64,000 nucleotides of DNA from Acidimicrobiia bacterium (GCA_016871175.1 VFZL01000007.1:1-64000); one strand, 5' to 3'. Positions 1-10,194 are shown, numbered from the stretch's first letter. Made by a program: numbers and translations. Notes: generated by a model not told the origin, from the sequence alone.

Positions 1-122
1 TGAACGGGGGGCGCTCGCCGGCGTTGCCGGCTCGCGCTGACTTGAAGAACGCAGAGCCCCTACCCGGTCCCACCGGCGTCATTCTCCAGTGACGACTGGT
101 TCGAAGAAAGCCGGCAGGTCAG

Positions 123-914
123 ATGCGCATTCAGTTCTATCTCCAGGGCCGCGTCGACGAGACCGAGGGCGCGCTCGGCATCACGCTCCCGGGGGAGATC
201 GATTCGCGGCTGTTCAACGCCGTCAGGCGACGCATCTACGGATCGGTGGAGCGCATGCGTCGTCTGCGGGAAATCCCTCCAGACACCATCGTGGCGACGG
301 TCGAGCCGATCGTCGAACGTTGGTTCGTCCGCGATGCGGTGCCTGCCGTACGTCGCTACCTCGAGTCTCGGCCCTTCCAGGCCTACTGGTACTTCGCGCG
401 CACGGGCGGCGTCGGCTCTCCCGGGCCGGTATTCCCAGGCTCGCAGACCGCCATCGAGCGTCCTGCGTTCTCGCTGACTGGCCTGACGATGACGGAGGCG
501 TTCGCTCAGCTCAGGAGCGCCCGTGTGCCGCCGGCGTTTCTCAACCGCCACGCGGAGCTCGAGTCGGCGTTCACGGACGCGACGCTCACGCGCGACGAGG
601 CCATTGCGCGGACGGCGCGCCTCTCGTCGACGACGCGGGCGGCGCTGCGAGACTTCCTGCTCGCTGACGAGGGCACCGAACAAGTGTCGTCGCTCGACGT
701 CTACGCCAGAGTGATTCGTGACGCCAGCCTCATTCGCGGACGTCTCGATCGTCGGCTCGTGGGCAGCGCGATGGCGCTGGTCCACGCCGCGAAGGCGGAA
801 CGCCTGGGTCGAGAGGTTCAGCGCATTCTGGCCGACGAGCCGTCGCCACATCCCCAGCTGGAAGCCTACCTTCGAGGGTCGGCCGCTCTTATGCTCGAGC
901 TCGAGCGGCGCTAG
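123..914 (+). CDS. Hypothetical protein upstream of a phospholipase-D-like gene
   Basis: A 263-residue protein that I do not recognise. It is arginine-rich and largely helical in composition, with no signal peptide and no clear membrane segment. The ATG at 123 is chosen because the frame is open throughout and ends at 912-914, directly against the TTG start of the phospholipase-D-like gene. The two are therefore probably co-transcribed and translationally linked. A small GCCGGC-GTT-GCCGGC hairpin at 17-31 precedes it and may end an upstream transcript. Function is unknown; a role tied to the downstream phosphodiesterases is only an inference from position. Confidence 0.6.
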   Translation: MRIQFYLQGRVDETEGALGITLPGEIDSRLFNAVRRRIYGSVERMRRLREIPPDTIVATVEPIVERWFVRDAVPAVRRYLESRPFQAYWYFARTGGVGSPGPVFPGSQTAIERPAFSLTGLTMTEAFAQLRSARVPPAFLNRHAELESAFTDATLTRDEAIARTARLSSTTRAALRDFLLADEGTEQVSSLDVYARVIRDASLIRGRLDRRLVGSAMALVHAAKAERLGREVQRILADEPSPHPQLEAYLRGSAALMLELERR

Positions 915-3037
915 TTGGCCGAGCCCGCTTTCCAGCAGGGAACCGCCGGGGCAGCCGTTGGGTGGCTCCTGACTCAGTTCTTCATTGGAGGGCAGGTCCC
1001 CGTGCAGCTCTGGGCACCCGGTGGCGTGAACGGCGCCGAGTTCTCCGAGCTCGTCGACGACCTGACGCCCAAGAACCGCAGGTCCGGTGCCGACTATCGC
1101 GGCAAGCCCGTAGCGGACATCGACCTCGTCCACGATGGGCGCGAGTACCACGCCGCGCTGGTACAAGTCATCGACTCGGCGCGGCACTTCCTCAACGTCT
1201 CTTCATTCGATTGGAACGTGGATGCGGGCGGGCGCGACATCGCCTACCGGCTGATGGCGAAGAAGCTCGGGATCGTGGGTCCGGCGTACGAGCGCTTCTT
1301 GGCCAGGTTCGAACGCGGTCTGCCGATGGATCCCACGCACCCCGCCGTGGCGTCGCTCTATGACATCCCGATGACGCGCTTCAAGGATCTGCTGGTGTCG
1401 TACTTCATCGAGACGAGCGATCACCCGCAGGTGGCAGCCGTGCGAGCTGCCCTCCACGGGGCCGGAGTGACGTTCGACTGCGCGACCGTGCGGACATGCG
1501 GCGACCTCACACCGCTCCTGAAGCAGACCGGCACTCGCTATCGTGCCGGCCGCGGCACGCCGGAATCCGACCGCGCATGGCACGCGTATCAGGGGCTCGA
1601 GGCGCTGTTCGCGGCGCGTCCGCCCGCTCTCGGCGACGTGCGACCCCGCCGAGCACTCCGCGACTACTGCGAGGATCCGGACGCCCTTCGCCGACTCGTG
1701 CGCCGGGTGGGTCTACGCCGCACCGATCGACCCACCGAGCCATTCCCTGTGAACATCGTCGCGGATGCCAAGCAGAACATCTTCAACCTTCGACTCGGCG
1801 AGCGCAGCGAGCAGTTCCCGTACTTTGTCACCGAACCGATCCGGGACATCTATTTCATGCTGCTCGAGTTCGACATCCGGGTGGTCCTGTGGAAAGGCGT
1901 CATGGAGTTCCCATGGCATCTCGGGCCAGTACCACTGCCCGGGCGGAAGACCCTCGGCGTCGCTCCGATGCCCTTCATCCCGTGGCCCTGGTTGAACGCG
2001 GTCCCCGGGTTCGCGTGGGCAGGCGTGCCGACGAGCATCTTCTTGCAGTACCTGTTGTCCACCGACGTGCGCATCTGGTGGGGAAGCGTCAACCACACCA
2101 AGAGCTGGTCGAGCGAGTCGATGGCGCTCGAGAGTGGGATGGGCATGGCGCTCAAGTACTTCAATCTGAACGACCGCCATCGGACCTGGCACGACATGGG
2201 CGTCCTCGTGCAGGGTGCCCCGGTGAACGACGTCAACGACCATTTCGTGCAGGTGTTCAACGAGGCGCGCGTGAACAATCGCGGCTTGCCGGCCTCTCGC
2301 GGCGCCACGATTCCGCGGCTCGAGTACGGTGACTATGTCCTCACGTCGCCAGCTGTCGATGCCAGCCGGCGCTCGCGCGCCTGGGTGTTGACGACCCATC
2401 CGGAACAAGGCGACTCGAACTACCGTGGCGTGTTCGTCGCGGCCTTGGCCTCCGCCCGGCGGAACATCTACATCGAGAACTCGTTCTTCTCCGATCCGCT
2501 GATCGCTCGCATGCTCCGGCACAAAGCGAGGGAATTTCGGGGACGCGTGAGCTGTGATGGTCTCGGCGAGGTCGAGTGCGCGGCGAAGGTGCGCGACGCC
2601 GTGCAGATCTACCTCGTGCTCCCAGACTCCTCGGACAAGCCGATCGTGGATGCGGTCGGCACAGCCGACTTCTACGACATGCTGCGCCTCGGCATCAAGG
2701 TGCACCGCTGGAGTCCCGAGTCGGGATGGTCGGCCTCACGGATGCTGCACTCGAAGGTCTGGTTGATCGACTACCAGCCCGGGGAGGGCGGCTCGCCTAC
2801 GTCGGCGCGGCCAACGCCACGCAGCGCAGTCATCTGGCCGACAACGAGGCGGGCATCCTGTCCGACGACCCCGATTTCGCCAGGCAGGTCTACGAGCGCA
2901 TCTTTGAGCCTGATATCATGCAAGAGTCCCGTGTTGAAACGGGACAGACTTTTCGAACCGTCCGATCGTCCAATTCCGTGGTCCGGACGAGCCGGTGGCT
3001 GCGCCGCCTGCTGGTCGAGCTGTTCTGGTTCATCTGA
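915..3037 (+). CDS. Phospholipase D-like protein, frameshifted near 2790
   Basis: Member of the HKD (phospholipase D/cardiolipin synthase) superfamily, which hydrolyses or transfers phosphodiesters. The second HKD motif is clear (HSKVWLID, about 2749-2772). The first candidate (HTKSWSSE, about 2094) has Glu where Asp is expected. The frame opened at the TTG at 915 runs past the second motif but then reads nonsense to 3188. The expected continuation (LAYVGAANATQRSHLADNEA, then a tail ending LVELFWFI) lies one frame away and stops at 3037. One base appears to be missing around 2784-2794 in a G-rich run; restoring it gives about 707 residues. Either a true frameshift or a sequence error. The start abuts the preceding stop, and the next gene starts at 3050. 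Confidence 0.75.
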
Positions 3038-3049
3038 AAATCCGGGTGC

Positions 3050-4225
3050 ATGTCCCTCCGACACTCCTTTTCTCGCAGCGCCGTCGTCTCGCTTCTCGTC
3101 GCCGCCGGCTCAGCTTCAGGCTGCGCGCCGCTGCGTGGGTCGATGCTGCGGGCATCAGGTCCAGCGCTGCCGTGCCGGCTCCCGATGACGCCTGATCGAG
3201 CCGTGGCCGCAACGACCATCAGTTGGATGGTTCCGGCACCCGTGGACCAGCGCGAACGGCTAGACGCCTGGTGCGAGACCGCTGGGCCGCCGGTCATTGC
3301 TCCGAGGGCTGGCGGCGCCGCAAGGGCCAGCAGGACGACCTGGAACGACGGGGACAGCGTGTCGCCACGCCTGATCGCGGACCCGATCCAATCTGACGAG
3401 CTCATTGTCGTTTCCTGGAACGTCCACGCCGGCACGGGGGATGTGGCCGAACTCGTCCGGCGCCTTCGGAGCGGCGCGCTGACCGGCGGTCGACCGGCGA
3501 CCCGCTTCGTGCTGTTGCTTCAGGAGGCGATGCGCGCGGGCAGTGCCGTGCCAGCCGCGCTGCCGAGCGGCGTTCGTCCACCGCGGGCGGCCGGCCTCGG
3601 GGGTTCGCAGACCGATATCGTGCATCTCTCGCAGGCGCTGGGACTGTCCTTGTACTACATGCCGTCGATGCGCAATGGTGCCCCGCGGGTCACCGATCAG
3701 GATCGCGGCAACGCCATCATGTCGACCGAGCCGTTGACCGAGTTCTCCGCTATCGAGCTGCCGTTCGAGCGTCAGCGCCGGGTGGCGATCGAGGCTACGG
3801 TGTCTGTCGGAACCCGTCCGGGAGACCGTTGGACGCTGCGGATGGTCAGCGCTCACCTCGAGAGCACGGTGCCCGCGAGCCGATTGTGGGTGCTCGCCAA
3901 CGGCGCCCGCGTGAGGCAGGCGAAGGGCCTCCTCCAGGCGCTGGGCACTGATCCTGGACTCGTCCTGTCGGGAGACTTCAATACCTGGCTTGGGTTCTCC
4001 GACCCCGCCTACCGAGCGATTGACGAGCTCGTCCCGGGAATCGCTCGGGACGACCGCCGGCCAACCTTCAAGCCTTTCTTCAGGCTCGACCACATGTTCG
4101 CCCGCTTGCCGGAAGGGTGGTCGGTCGTGACCCGACGGCTCGACGACCGGCTCGGCTCGGATCACTATCCGCTTCTCGCGATGCTCCGACACGCACGGCC
4201 CGGGAGCGTGGCGCAGACCAACTGA
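3050..4225 (+). CDS. Endonuclease/exonuclease/phosphatase-family lipoprotein
   Basis: 391 residues. The N-terminus has a hydrophobic stretch ending LLVAAGSASGC, a good lipobox, so the protein is probably an exported lipoprotein. The body is an EEP-superfamily (DNase I/sphingomyelinase/inositol phosphatase) domain. Visible motifs are SWNVHAG near the start of the domain, LLLQEA (metal-binding Glu), SAHLES, LSGDFNTW (Asp/Asn pair), RLDHMFA and the terminal GSDHYPLLA (Asp-His). All catalytic motifs are present, so it should be an active metal-dependent phosphodiesterase. The substrate cannot be told from sequence; location outside the cytoplasm and pairing with a phospholipase-D-like gene favour lipid or extracellular nucleic acid. 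Starts 12 bases after the likely stop of the PLD-like gene, so the three genes are probably one operon. Confidence 0.85.
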   Translation: MSLRHSFSRSAVVSLLVAAGSASGCAPLRGSMLRASGPALPCRLPMTPDRAVAATTISWMVPAPVDQRERLDAWCETAGPPVIAPRAGGAARASRTTWNDGDSVSPRLIADPIQSDELIVVSWNVHAGTGDVAELVRRLRSGALTGGRPATRFVLLLQEAMRAGSAVPAALPSGVRPPRAAGLGGSQTDIVHLSQALGLSLYYMPSMRNGAPRVTDQDRGNAIMSTEPLTEFSAIELPFERQRRVAIEATVSVGTRPGDRWTLRMVSAHLESTVPASRLWVLANGARVRQAKGLLQALGTDPGLVLSGDFNTWLGFSDPAYRAIDELVPGIARDDRRPTFKPFFRLDHMFARLPEGWSVVTRRLDDRLGSDHYPLLAMLRHARPGSVAQTN

Positions 4226-4427
4226 CTCGATCCAGTCGCTCTTCAGCATGACCTGACGGGCTTCGATCGCTGTGAGCTGAAAGCCTCGCTTTGAGCTGAA
4301 ACCGGCTCAAGGTAAGCATGTTGCGCAGTGCTTCAAACCCGCTCGATCTGGCTGGCCGCAGCGAAACAGGCGTTCGTCGACCTGGTTCGGCCGGCGTCAT
4401 GCCACGTCGCGTGTAAGTGCAGCTGAG

Positions 4428-6122
4428 CTACGGCATACGATCGATACCTACCGTCTTCCAGCCGTCCGAGGTCCGGCGGAAGTACAGGGTCATCGGCGTG
4501 CTCCAACCCGCGAACCGTGGATGTTCACCTCGGATCTCGACGCCGATCATCTCGCGGGTCTCGAGCAGGCCGGCCGGCATGGCAAACCGCGGAACAGCGG
4601 TCCACTCCGGTGCCCCGGCTACCGGACTCCGACCGTCGGTGGCGTTGTCGAACCGAAACCACCGCGCCTGATACCGCCCCGCGTCTCGCAGCGGAGTGGT
4701 CGCCAACTGGTCCCGGGTCGCACGCTCGGCGGCGTTGGTGCAATCGAGCCATCCATCGGTGACCAGCTGGCAATCCACCAGCGGCAAGACACCGTTCAGC
4801 CAGGCGGTCGCGATCTTGTCTCGCCGAGCGATGAGGGCTCCTACGAGGAACGCTTCGGCCGCTGGATCCGAATATTGTCCCGCTTGCACCGCAGCACGAA
4901 TGGCGGAGTTGCTGAACGACGCCACCCGTCGGGCCGCCCAGAAGAGGTCGTCGGCTCGTGCGTTGTCGAATGCCGCGTTCGAGTACGGCGGAATCCAGGA
5001 GCTCGGGTCGAAGAACGTCGCCTCGAACTGACCCACCGATGGCAGATCCGGGTACGGGACCTTCACCCACGGGCGGACGGCCAGCCCGAGCGTCAGCAGG
5101 GTGCGGAGCTTCGGGCGGTTCCGCCACGCATCCTCGTTGCCAGCGGGCGCCCGCTCCGCGAGCGCGCTGCCGCTGCCCAGCGTCGCACCGAGCTCGACGA
5201 GCCAGTGCCGCACGAGCTGGCGTCCGTTGGCGTCGACCAGAACGTCGCGCGTGCCGAATGCCGCGGGCGCGTCGTGATTCAGCCAGGCGGCGAAGACCTT
5301 CAGGCCGCGCAGCTCGCGATGGTGTTCGTGGGGAAAAAGGTCGTTGGGGTCGTCGCGTCGAGTGCCGGCGTATGTGAACGGACCAAGGTCGACACCGTCC
5401 GGCTGGCGGCGCGCCACGACACGATAGCTGCCGTCGGTATGGCGTGCCGTCCGTGCCAGCAGGAGCCCCAGGTCCGTGGTGGTCATGCGGCGCCGGTGGC
5501 CGAACTGGTCGCTGACCAGCGCGATCGGGTCGATGGCGAGCTGTCCACGTTTCACACGGATGAGATGATGCGTTGGGGCGTTGTAGCCTGCAGCCCCAAG
5601 CAACGTCACAGTGAGCATCGTCGCGCCGGTCGTCCGCTCGGCATGTGCCGGCGCGTCGAATGTCAGCACGTGGCCGACACCCAAGGTGTCTCGCACGTTC
5701 AGACGAACGAGCCGCTGGGTGCCTTCGGCAGCGGTGATCGTCCACCGGTTCGCGCTGTCCTCTCTGGTCCGATCCACCCGGTTCTCACCGTCGTCCGGGA
5801 CCTCGACCGTCAGCCGTCCGGGATCGGGAGGCCGGTTCGTGAACCAACTGGAGTCCGGGACTTCGTCAATCGTGTTGACGTTCATGGCGCGTATCGGGCC
5901 CTGTCCGCGAGAGCGTCCGCGGCTCTCGAGCCAGCGAGTCACGTCCGCGCTCATCGACGCCATCGAGGTTCGCGGCTTGACGCGGCTCGCGTCATGCGAC
6001 TCAGGATCCGTCACGATCGGATCGTCGGGAAGAAACCGCGAGGCAACGGCCACGGTAGAGGTGGCCAGCGCGATGGTGACGACAGCTCTGAGGGCCCAGG
6101 TGCCGTTGCGTGGGGGAGTCAT
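4428..6122 (-). CDS. Conserved secreted protein of unknown function
   Basis: 564 residues starting at ATG 6122 with an uncleaved anchor or signal segment (TWALRAVVTIALATSTVAVA). I do not recognise a named domain. Features: an N-terminal region with NTIDEVPDSSWF, a central HEHHRELRGLKVFAAWLNHD stretch, and a C-terminal immunoglobulin-like tail rich in W and R. The ATG overlaps the stop of the upstream barrel gene by four bases (6119-6122), so the two are translationally coupled. Partnership with an outer-membrane barrel suggests an envelope role, which is inference only. Confidence 0.7.
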   Translation of the reverse strand: MTPPRNGTWALRAVVTIALATSTVAVASRFLPDDPIVTDPESHDASRVKPRTSMASMSADVTRWLESRGRSRGQGPIRAMNVNTIDEVPDSSWFTNRPPDPGRLTVEVPDDGENRVDRTREDSANRWTITAAEGTQRLVRLNVRDTLGVGHVLTFDAPAHAERTTGATMLTVTLLGAAGYNAPTHHLIRVKRGQLAIDPIALVSDQFGHRRRMTTTDLGLLLARTARHTDGSYRVVARRQPDGVDLGPFTYAGTRRDDPNDLFPHEHHRELRGLKVFAAWLNHDAPAAFGTRDVLVDANGRQLVRHWLVELGATLGSGSALAERAPAGNEDAWRNRPKLRTLLTLGLAVRPWVKVPYPDLPSVGQFEATFFDPSSWIPPYSNAAFDNARADDLFWAARRVASFSNSAIRAAVQAGQYSDPAAEAFLVGALIARRDKIATAWLNGVLPLVDCQLVTDGWLDCTNAAERATRDQLATTPLRDAGRYQARWFRFDNATDGRSPVAGAPEWTAVPRFAMPAGLLETREMIGVEIRGEHPRFAGWSTPMTLYFRRTSDGWKTVGIDRMP

Positions 6123-7432
6123 CGCAGGAAGCTCTCGACTCGGAGCGGGGCGCCCATGGCGACGTAGTAATTGACACCTTCCCGGCTGCCGAAGGCGACT
6201 TCAGCGCGCATCACGATCGCCCGCGCGGTCCCGAGCCTCACGCCAACGCCGTACGACTCCCGAGCGTTGTGCCACGAGAGATCCCGGAATCTCGGCGCCA
6301 CGGACCCACGGTCATAGAACAGCGCGAGGTCGACGCCCGCGATCGCTTCCCAACGGTATTCGGCGTTGAGCAGCCAGGCGTTGGCGTCGCGGAAGCGCAG
6401 GTCGTCGAAGCCGCGGCTCGAGTCGCGTCCACCGAACGGCGTCATGTAGCAGAAGGGCACGCGCGATCCGGGTGCGGCCCTCAGGTGATTGGCGGTGCCT
6501 CTCACGACGATCACTCGTTTGCGGTCGAAGATCGGGACGTACTGCTCGACTTGTGTCGCCACCCGCGCGAAGTCGAAGCCGCGATCGTGGCGATCGTCGT
6601 AACTCGCGAGATACGCGACGTAGCGGCCGCCGCGGTGGGGATTGGCCGGGCGATCGAGGTACGAGGCCTCAGCAAGGCCGCCTGCCTCGAAGTAATTGGT
6701 TGTGCCGTTCAGCCCCGGTGTCGTGGCATCGACGAAGCGCGTGTCAGTGGAGGGATGGTCGCCGTCGGTGCCGGGACCGATGCGGGGATACCGCCAGGCC
6801 TCCTGTGTCGCGAGACGCAGCCAGCGTCGTGGCCGCCACCCGAACTGCACGACGTACTCCGTTTCCGAGAGGCGGAAGTTGGTGCGTTCTGATTCGCGCG
6901 AGTAGGGTCCAAGACCGAAGAACTCCTCCTCCGGAAAGTACGCCGATCGAACCGAGGTCTTGAGGTCGAGCGTCTGCTTGAGAAGTCGAGGCAGCGAGAG
7001 GTCGACGCGCCCGAGTCGATAGCCCTTGATGGTGAGCAGCGCGGTGCTGTCGACGAACAGATTGTCGTTGGCGAACGCGCGGCGGTATCCGCCACCAAAC
7101 GCTAGACCGCCTCCGATGGTGATGCTGCCCATCCTGGGATAGAACCCTGCCTCCGGCGCCACGCGCTCCACCAGCCGCTTCTGCTCCGCGAAGGCCACAG
7201 CGCGATCGATGAACGTCTGAGGCGTGGCTTCGATGGCCTGCATGCGCTCGCGGCGCAGTCGATCGAGTTCCTCCGTTCGTGTTTGTGCGGCGGCTGGGAG
7301 CCACGCGAGGAGCCCGAACAGCGTGACGACGGCGGCGCCCAGTGACCGGGATGCGAACGGCAGGACCGGGGTGCCCGCCTGAGGGTTGAGGTCCCGCAAA
7401 GTCAGGATCGGGGTTGCGTGGAAGATGGCCAC
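6119..7432 (-). CDS. BamA/TamA-like outer-membrane beta-barrel protein
   Basis: 437 residues. The N-terminus carries a signal peptide (LGAAVVTLFGLLAWLPAAAQ). The body is a glycine/aromatic-rich alternating pattern typical of a surface-antigen D15/Omp85 C-terminal barrel: GSITIGGGLAFGGGYRRAF, then repeated strands, FGGRDSSRGFDDLRFRD (equivalent to the conserved Omp85 L6-type GG..RGF loop) and a final strand ending in VESFLR. No POTRA repeats are visible before the barrel, so this is a short barrel-only member of the family rather than BamA itself. Located in the outer membrane; the substrate is unknown. It overlaps the next gene by four bases. Confidence 0.75.
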   Translation of the reverse strand: MAIFHATPILTLRDLNPQAGTPVLPFASRSLGAAVVTLFGLLAWLPAAAQTRTEELDRLRRERMQAIEATPQTFIDRAVAFAEQKRLVERVAPEAGFYPRMGSITIGGGLAFGGGYRRAFANDNLFVDSTALLTIKGYRLGRVDLSLPRLLKQTLDLKTSVRSAYFPEEEFFGLGPYSRESERTNFRLSETEYVVQFGWRPRRWLRLATQEAWRYPRIGPGTDGDHPSTDTRFVDATTPGLNGTTNYFEAGGLAEASYLDRPANPHRGGRYVAYLASYDDRHDRGFDFARVATQVEQYVPIFDRKRVIVVRGTANHLRAAPGSRVPFCYMTPFGGRDSSRGFDDLRFRDANAWLLNAEYRWEAIAGVDLALFYDRGSVAPRFRDLSWHNARESYGVGVRLGTARAIVMRAEVAFGSREGVNYYVAMGAPLRVESFLR

Positions 7433-7830
7433 GCCTCTAGGTGGGTTGAGTATAGCGGGGATTGCGATAGAACTGCCGTCCCGTCGCCGTGCCGGCCCGG
7501 GAGCTCACCAGTGCAGCGCCAGGTCCACGCAGGTCGAAGACCCGGAGCCGCGTCGATCGCTGCTCATACGATGACTGTCTTGCAAGAAGAGCGGGACCCT
7601 TTCGAGTCCCGCTCTTGAACGACGGGCGAAGCAGGGTTTCTTCCCGCCGCACACGTTCTGGCGCTACCGTGTCGAGTCGAAGACGCCGCCGCTGTCGATG
7701 GCGGACTCTTCACGCTGTGCGGCACCGTCACCACCACCACACCCGAGACGCACAAGCCTGTGGCTTCGCGGAACGCGCTGCTCGTCCTGGTGCAGCTACG
7801 GGCAGATTCGCGGCGTACGGGAGAATTCGG
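7433..7830. other. Intergenic region, about 400 bases, no supported gene
   Basis: The stretch contains a strong hairpin (7587-7616, listed separately). A reading frame on the + strand from about 7619 to 7833 is open, but it has no credible start codon or ribosome binding site and resembles nothing I recognise. I see no tRNA or riboswitch. Confidence 0.5.
7587..7616 (-). terminator. Strong hairpin, candidate terminator
   Basis: AAGAGCGGGAC at 7587-7597 pairs perfectly with GTCCCGCTCTT at 7606-7616 (11 base pairs, 8-base loop). The stem ends in A/T pairs on both strands. It lies downstream of the heme-binding-like gene on the minus strand. There is no long U tract, so it may need Rho or act as an mRNA-end stabiliser. 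Confidence 0.5.
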
Positions 7831-8637
7831 CTAGGGGGCCGGCGGAACGAACGGGTAAGTCGCTGGCGCCTCGTTGCCAATGAACGTGCCGTTCCTATAG
7901 GTATTCAGACACACCGGATGCGCGAACACCGACGGCGGATCTGGAGGACTGTAGACGATATCGTCGGCGGTCGCTCCGCCAGCCGGATTCAGGTTGAGCA
8001 CGTTGCGGACCCGCTTGGCGATCTCGTGATCGGTACACGACGTGTCGCTGCTGATCCCAAGCCCACCAATGATGACCTTCCCGTTCGGCGTGGTCTTGTA
8101 GAGAGGCACGCCGCCGCCAAAGAAGATGAGGCCCCCTGCAATCTGATTTCTGCCGCCAGAAGTGCCATCCGGCGGAGCGAGGAGCGAGGAATCGAAAAGG
8201 TTCGACTGCCCCAGGCTGTTCAGCGAATGTCCCGGCTGAGTGAAGGTGTAGAGTCTCGCCGTCGACAGCGCAAATGTACTGAGGCTGAACGCGTTGGCGG
8301 TGTACGCCTTTGCCTTCGCGATCGCCTGGCTGCCGGGCCACACCCGCGTCGGATCAACCGTCGATGTGACATACGCGCAGAGTTCTCCGTCACGATTGAC
8401 GACAGCCGCCCACATCCTCGCGCCATTGAAAAGACCGCCGGCCGTCGCCGACGCGGACGCGTTCATCGCCGACCTGAGATCAGCTTCGTTCGGGAGACCG
8501 GCACAGTTCTCGGCATAGGCACTGGCGCCCATTGACGCCAGCAGGACACACGAAACGATGACTGCCTTCGTGAGGTGACCTCCGTGTGAGAATGAGCGCA
8601 GGGCGTCGGCCCCTCCGCCTCCCGTCCGGCTGTGCAC
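7831..8637 (-). CDS. GlcG/HbpS-family heme-binding-like secreted protein
   Basis: The body matches the GlcG/HbpS (DUF336) fold: AWAVVNRDGEL-like start (AAVVNRDGELCAYV), SQAIAKAKAYTANAFS, a GGLIFFGGGVPLY strand and the terminal IGGLGISSDTSCTDHEIA motif. A signal peptide (KAVIVSCVLLASMGASAYA) indicates export. The start is uncertain. An ATG at 8817 gives 328 residues, but its first 60 residues look non-coding. The GTG at 8637 is preceded by GGAGG at 10 bases, so I prefer it (268 residues). Family members bind heme or are of unknown role beside oxidoreductases. It follows the M20 peptidase gene. Confidence 0.75.
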   Translation of the reverse strand: MHSRTGGGGADALRSFSHGGHLTKAVIVSCVLLASMGASAYAENCAGLPNEADLRSAMNASASATAGGLFNGARMWAAVVNRDGELCAYVTSTVDPTRVWPGSQAIAKAKAYTANAFSLSTFALSTARLYTFTQPGHSLNSLGQSNLFDSSLLAPPDGTSGGRNQIAGGLIFFGGGVPLYKTTPNGKVIIGGLGISSDTSCTDHEIAKRVRNVLNLNPAGGATADDIVYSPPDPPSVFAHPVCLNTYRNGTFIGNEAPATYPFVPPAP

Positions 8638-8820
8638 GCGTACGATGCCTCCGACTGAGCCGGGTCGATCCCTTCCACCGCCGGGACCCGCTTCGGCGGT
8701 CGCGATGTGGATTCTGGTGCCACCCGACGCGAACACACGCCGGGACTTCAGGCGGTAGCACTGGGTGTCGGCGGGCGGCCTTGGAACCAGGCTCAGCGCC
8801 GTGATGGCGAGCCCCATCGT

Positions 8821-10194
8821 TCACTTCGGGACGCGAGACATCTCGTCGTACAAGATCGCGGACGCGATCACGCCGCCGTGGAAGTTACCCAGATCGAGTT
8901 TCTCGTTCGGCGCGTGCGCGTTCTCGTCCGGCAGGCCGACACCGAACAACACGGCAGGCAGGCCAAGAACTTCCTGGAACGTCGACACCACCGGAATCGA
9001 GCCACCCTCGCGCGTAAAGACCGGCTTTCTGCCGAAACCCCGCTCGATTGACCGTGCAGCGGCTTGGACGTAAGGATTCTGATACGCCGTCATCCACGGC
9101 TTGCCGCCGTGCATGCGGGTGAAGGTCAATTCGACGGTCTTCGGCGCAAGCTTGCGGACGTAGTCCTCGAAGATCTGCGCGATCTTGTCGGGGTCTTGGT
9201 TCGGGACCAAGCGCATGCTGATCTTCGCCATGGCCACCGCGGGCAGGACGGTCTTCGCGCCCTCAGCGGTGAAGCCCGAGAGCAACCCATTCACCTCGAG
9301 CGTGGGACGCGCCCACGTGCGCTCGAGCGTCGTGTAGTCGCTTTCGCCCGCCAGCTTCGGGATACCAAAGTCCTTCTTGTACTGTCGCTCGTTGAACGGT
9401 AGTTCGGCCCACGCCTTCCGTTCCTCCTCCGCTAACGCCAGCACATCGTCATAGAAACCCGGGATCTTGATGTGCCCCCCGCGATCTTTCATCTGGGAGA
9501 TCATCTGCGCGAGCACGAAGGCCGGGTTCGCCACCGCACCGCCAAAGACCCCTGAATGCAGGTCGGTGGAGCTTCCGCGGAGATCGATTTGACAGTACAC
9601 GAGACCGCGAAGACCGTAACAGATCGAGGGCACGCCACGCGCGAACATCGCGGAATCGGAGATGACGACGACGTCGGCGGCGAGCTCGGCCTGATGCTGC
9701 ACGATGAAGTTGTCGAGGTTGACGCTGCCGACCTCTTCCTCCCCCTCGAGGATGACCTTGATGTTCACAGGCAGCCGACCAGCCTGTTTCAGGTGCGCTT
9801 CGATGGCCTTGAAGTGCATGAAGACCTGGCCCTTGTCGTCGGCGGCACCGCGCGCGTAGATCTCGCCGTCTCGAACGGTCGCCTCGAAGGGCGGAGACTC
9901 CCAGAGGTTGAGCGGATCCACCGGCTGCACATCGTAGTGGCCGTAGAAAAGGATCGTCGGGGCACCCGGCGCGCCCAGCCAATCTCCGTAGACCACCGGA
10001 TTCCCCGGCGTGGCTTTGAGCGAGACGTTCTGGAGACCGATCCGGCGCATTTCCTCCGCGCACCACTCGGCGCAGCGGGTCACGTCCGCTCGATGCTCGG
10101 ACAGTGCGCTCACGCTGGGAATCGCGAGAAACGCCTTCAGTTCGTCGACGTACCGCTCACGATGGAGATTGATGAAATCGATGATGTTGTCCAT
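8821..10194 (-). CDS. M20-family dipeptidase/metallopeptidase
   Basis: 457 residues, the usual length for CNDP-like M20 peptidases. Metal-site motifs are intact: ILFYGHYDVQPVDP (His and Asp), ARGAADDKGQ (bridging Asp), ILEGEEEVGS (catalytic Glu-Glu) and a C-terminal REGGSIPVV segment with a late HAPNEKLDL His. A dimerisation domain lies between. No signal peptide, so a cytoplasmic Zn-dependent di- or tripeptidase is likely. The gene sits between the MBL hydrolase (43 bases upstream) and the heme-binding-like gene. Confidence 0.9.
   Translation of the reverse strand: MDNIIDFINLHRERYVDELKAFLAIPSVSALSEHRADVTRCAEWCAEEMRRIGLQNVSLKATPGNPVVYGDWLGAPGAPTILFYGHYDVQPVDPLNLWESPPFEATVRDGEIYARGAADDKGQVFMHFKAIEAHLKQAGRLPVNIKVILEGEEEVGSVNLDNFIVQHQAELAADVVVISDSAMFARGVPSICYGLRGLVYCQIDLRGSSTDLHSGVFGGAVANPAFVLAQMISQMKDRGGHIKIPGFYDDVLALAEEERKAWAELPFNERQYKKDFGIPKLAGESDYTTLERTWARPTLEVNGLLSGFTAEGAKTVLPAVAMAKISMRLVPNQDPDKIAQIFEDYVRKLAPKTVELTFTRMHGGKPWMTAYQNPYVQAAARSIERGFGRKPVFTREGGSIPVVSTFQEVLGLPAVLFGVGLPDENAHAPNEKLDLGNFHGGVIASAILYDEMSRVPK

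Noticed and set aside
915-3037. The PLD-like gene as the drmC component of a DISARM system with the helicase/methyltransferase pair
   Set aside because: It is more than 50 kb away, in an unrelated operon, and its architecture (about 700 residues, two HKD-type motifs) does not match the small DrmC.
4521-6167. A 548-residue + strand open frame opposite the secreted unknown protein
   Set aside because: Antisense shadow with atypical composition; the minus-strand gene is coupled to the barrel gene by a four-base overlap and carries a signal peptide.
7619-7833. Possible short gene on the + strand
   Set aside because: Open frame without credible start codon, ribosome binding site or similarity; its end overlaps the stop of the heme-binding-like gene.
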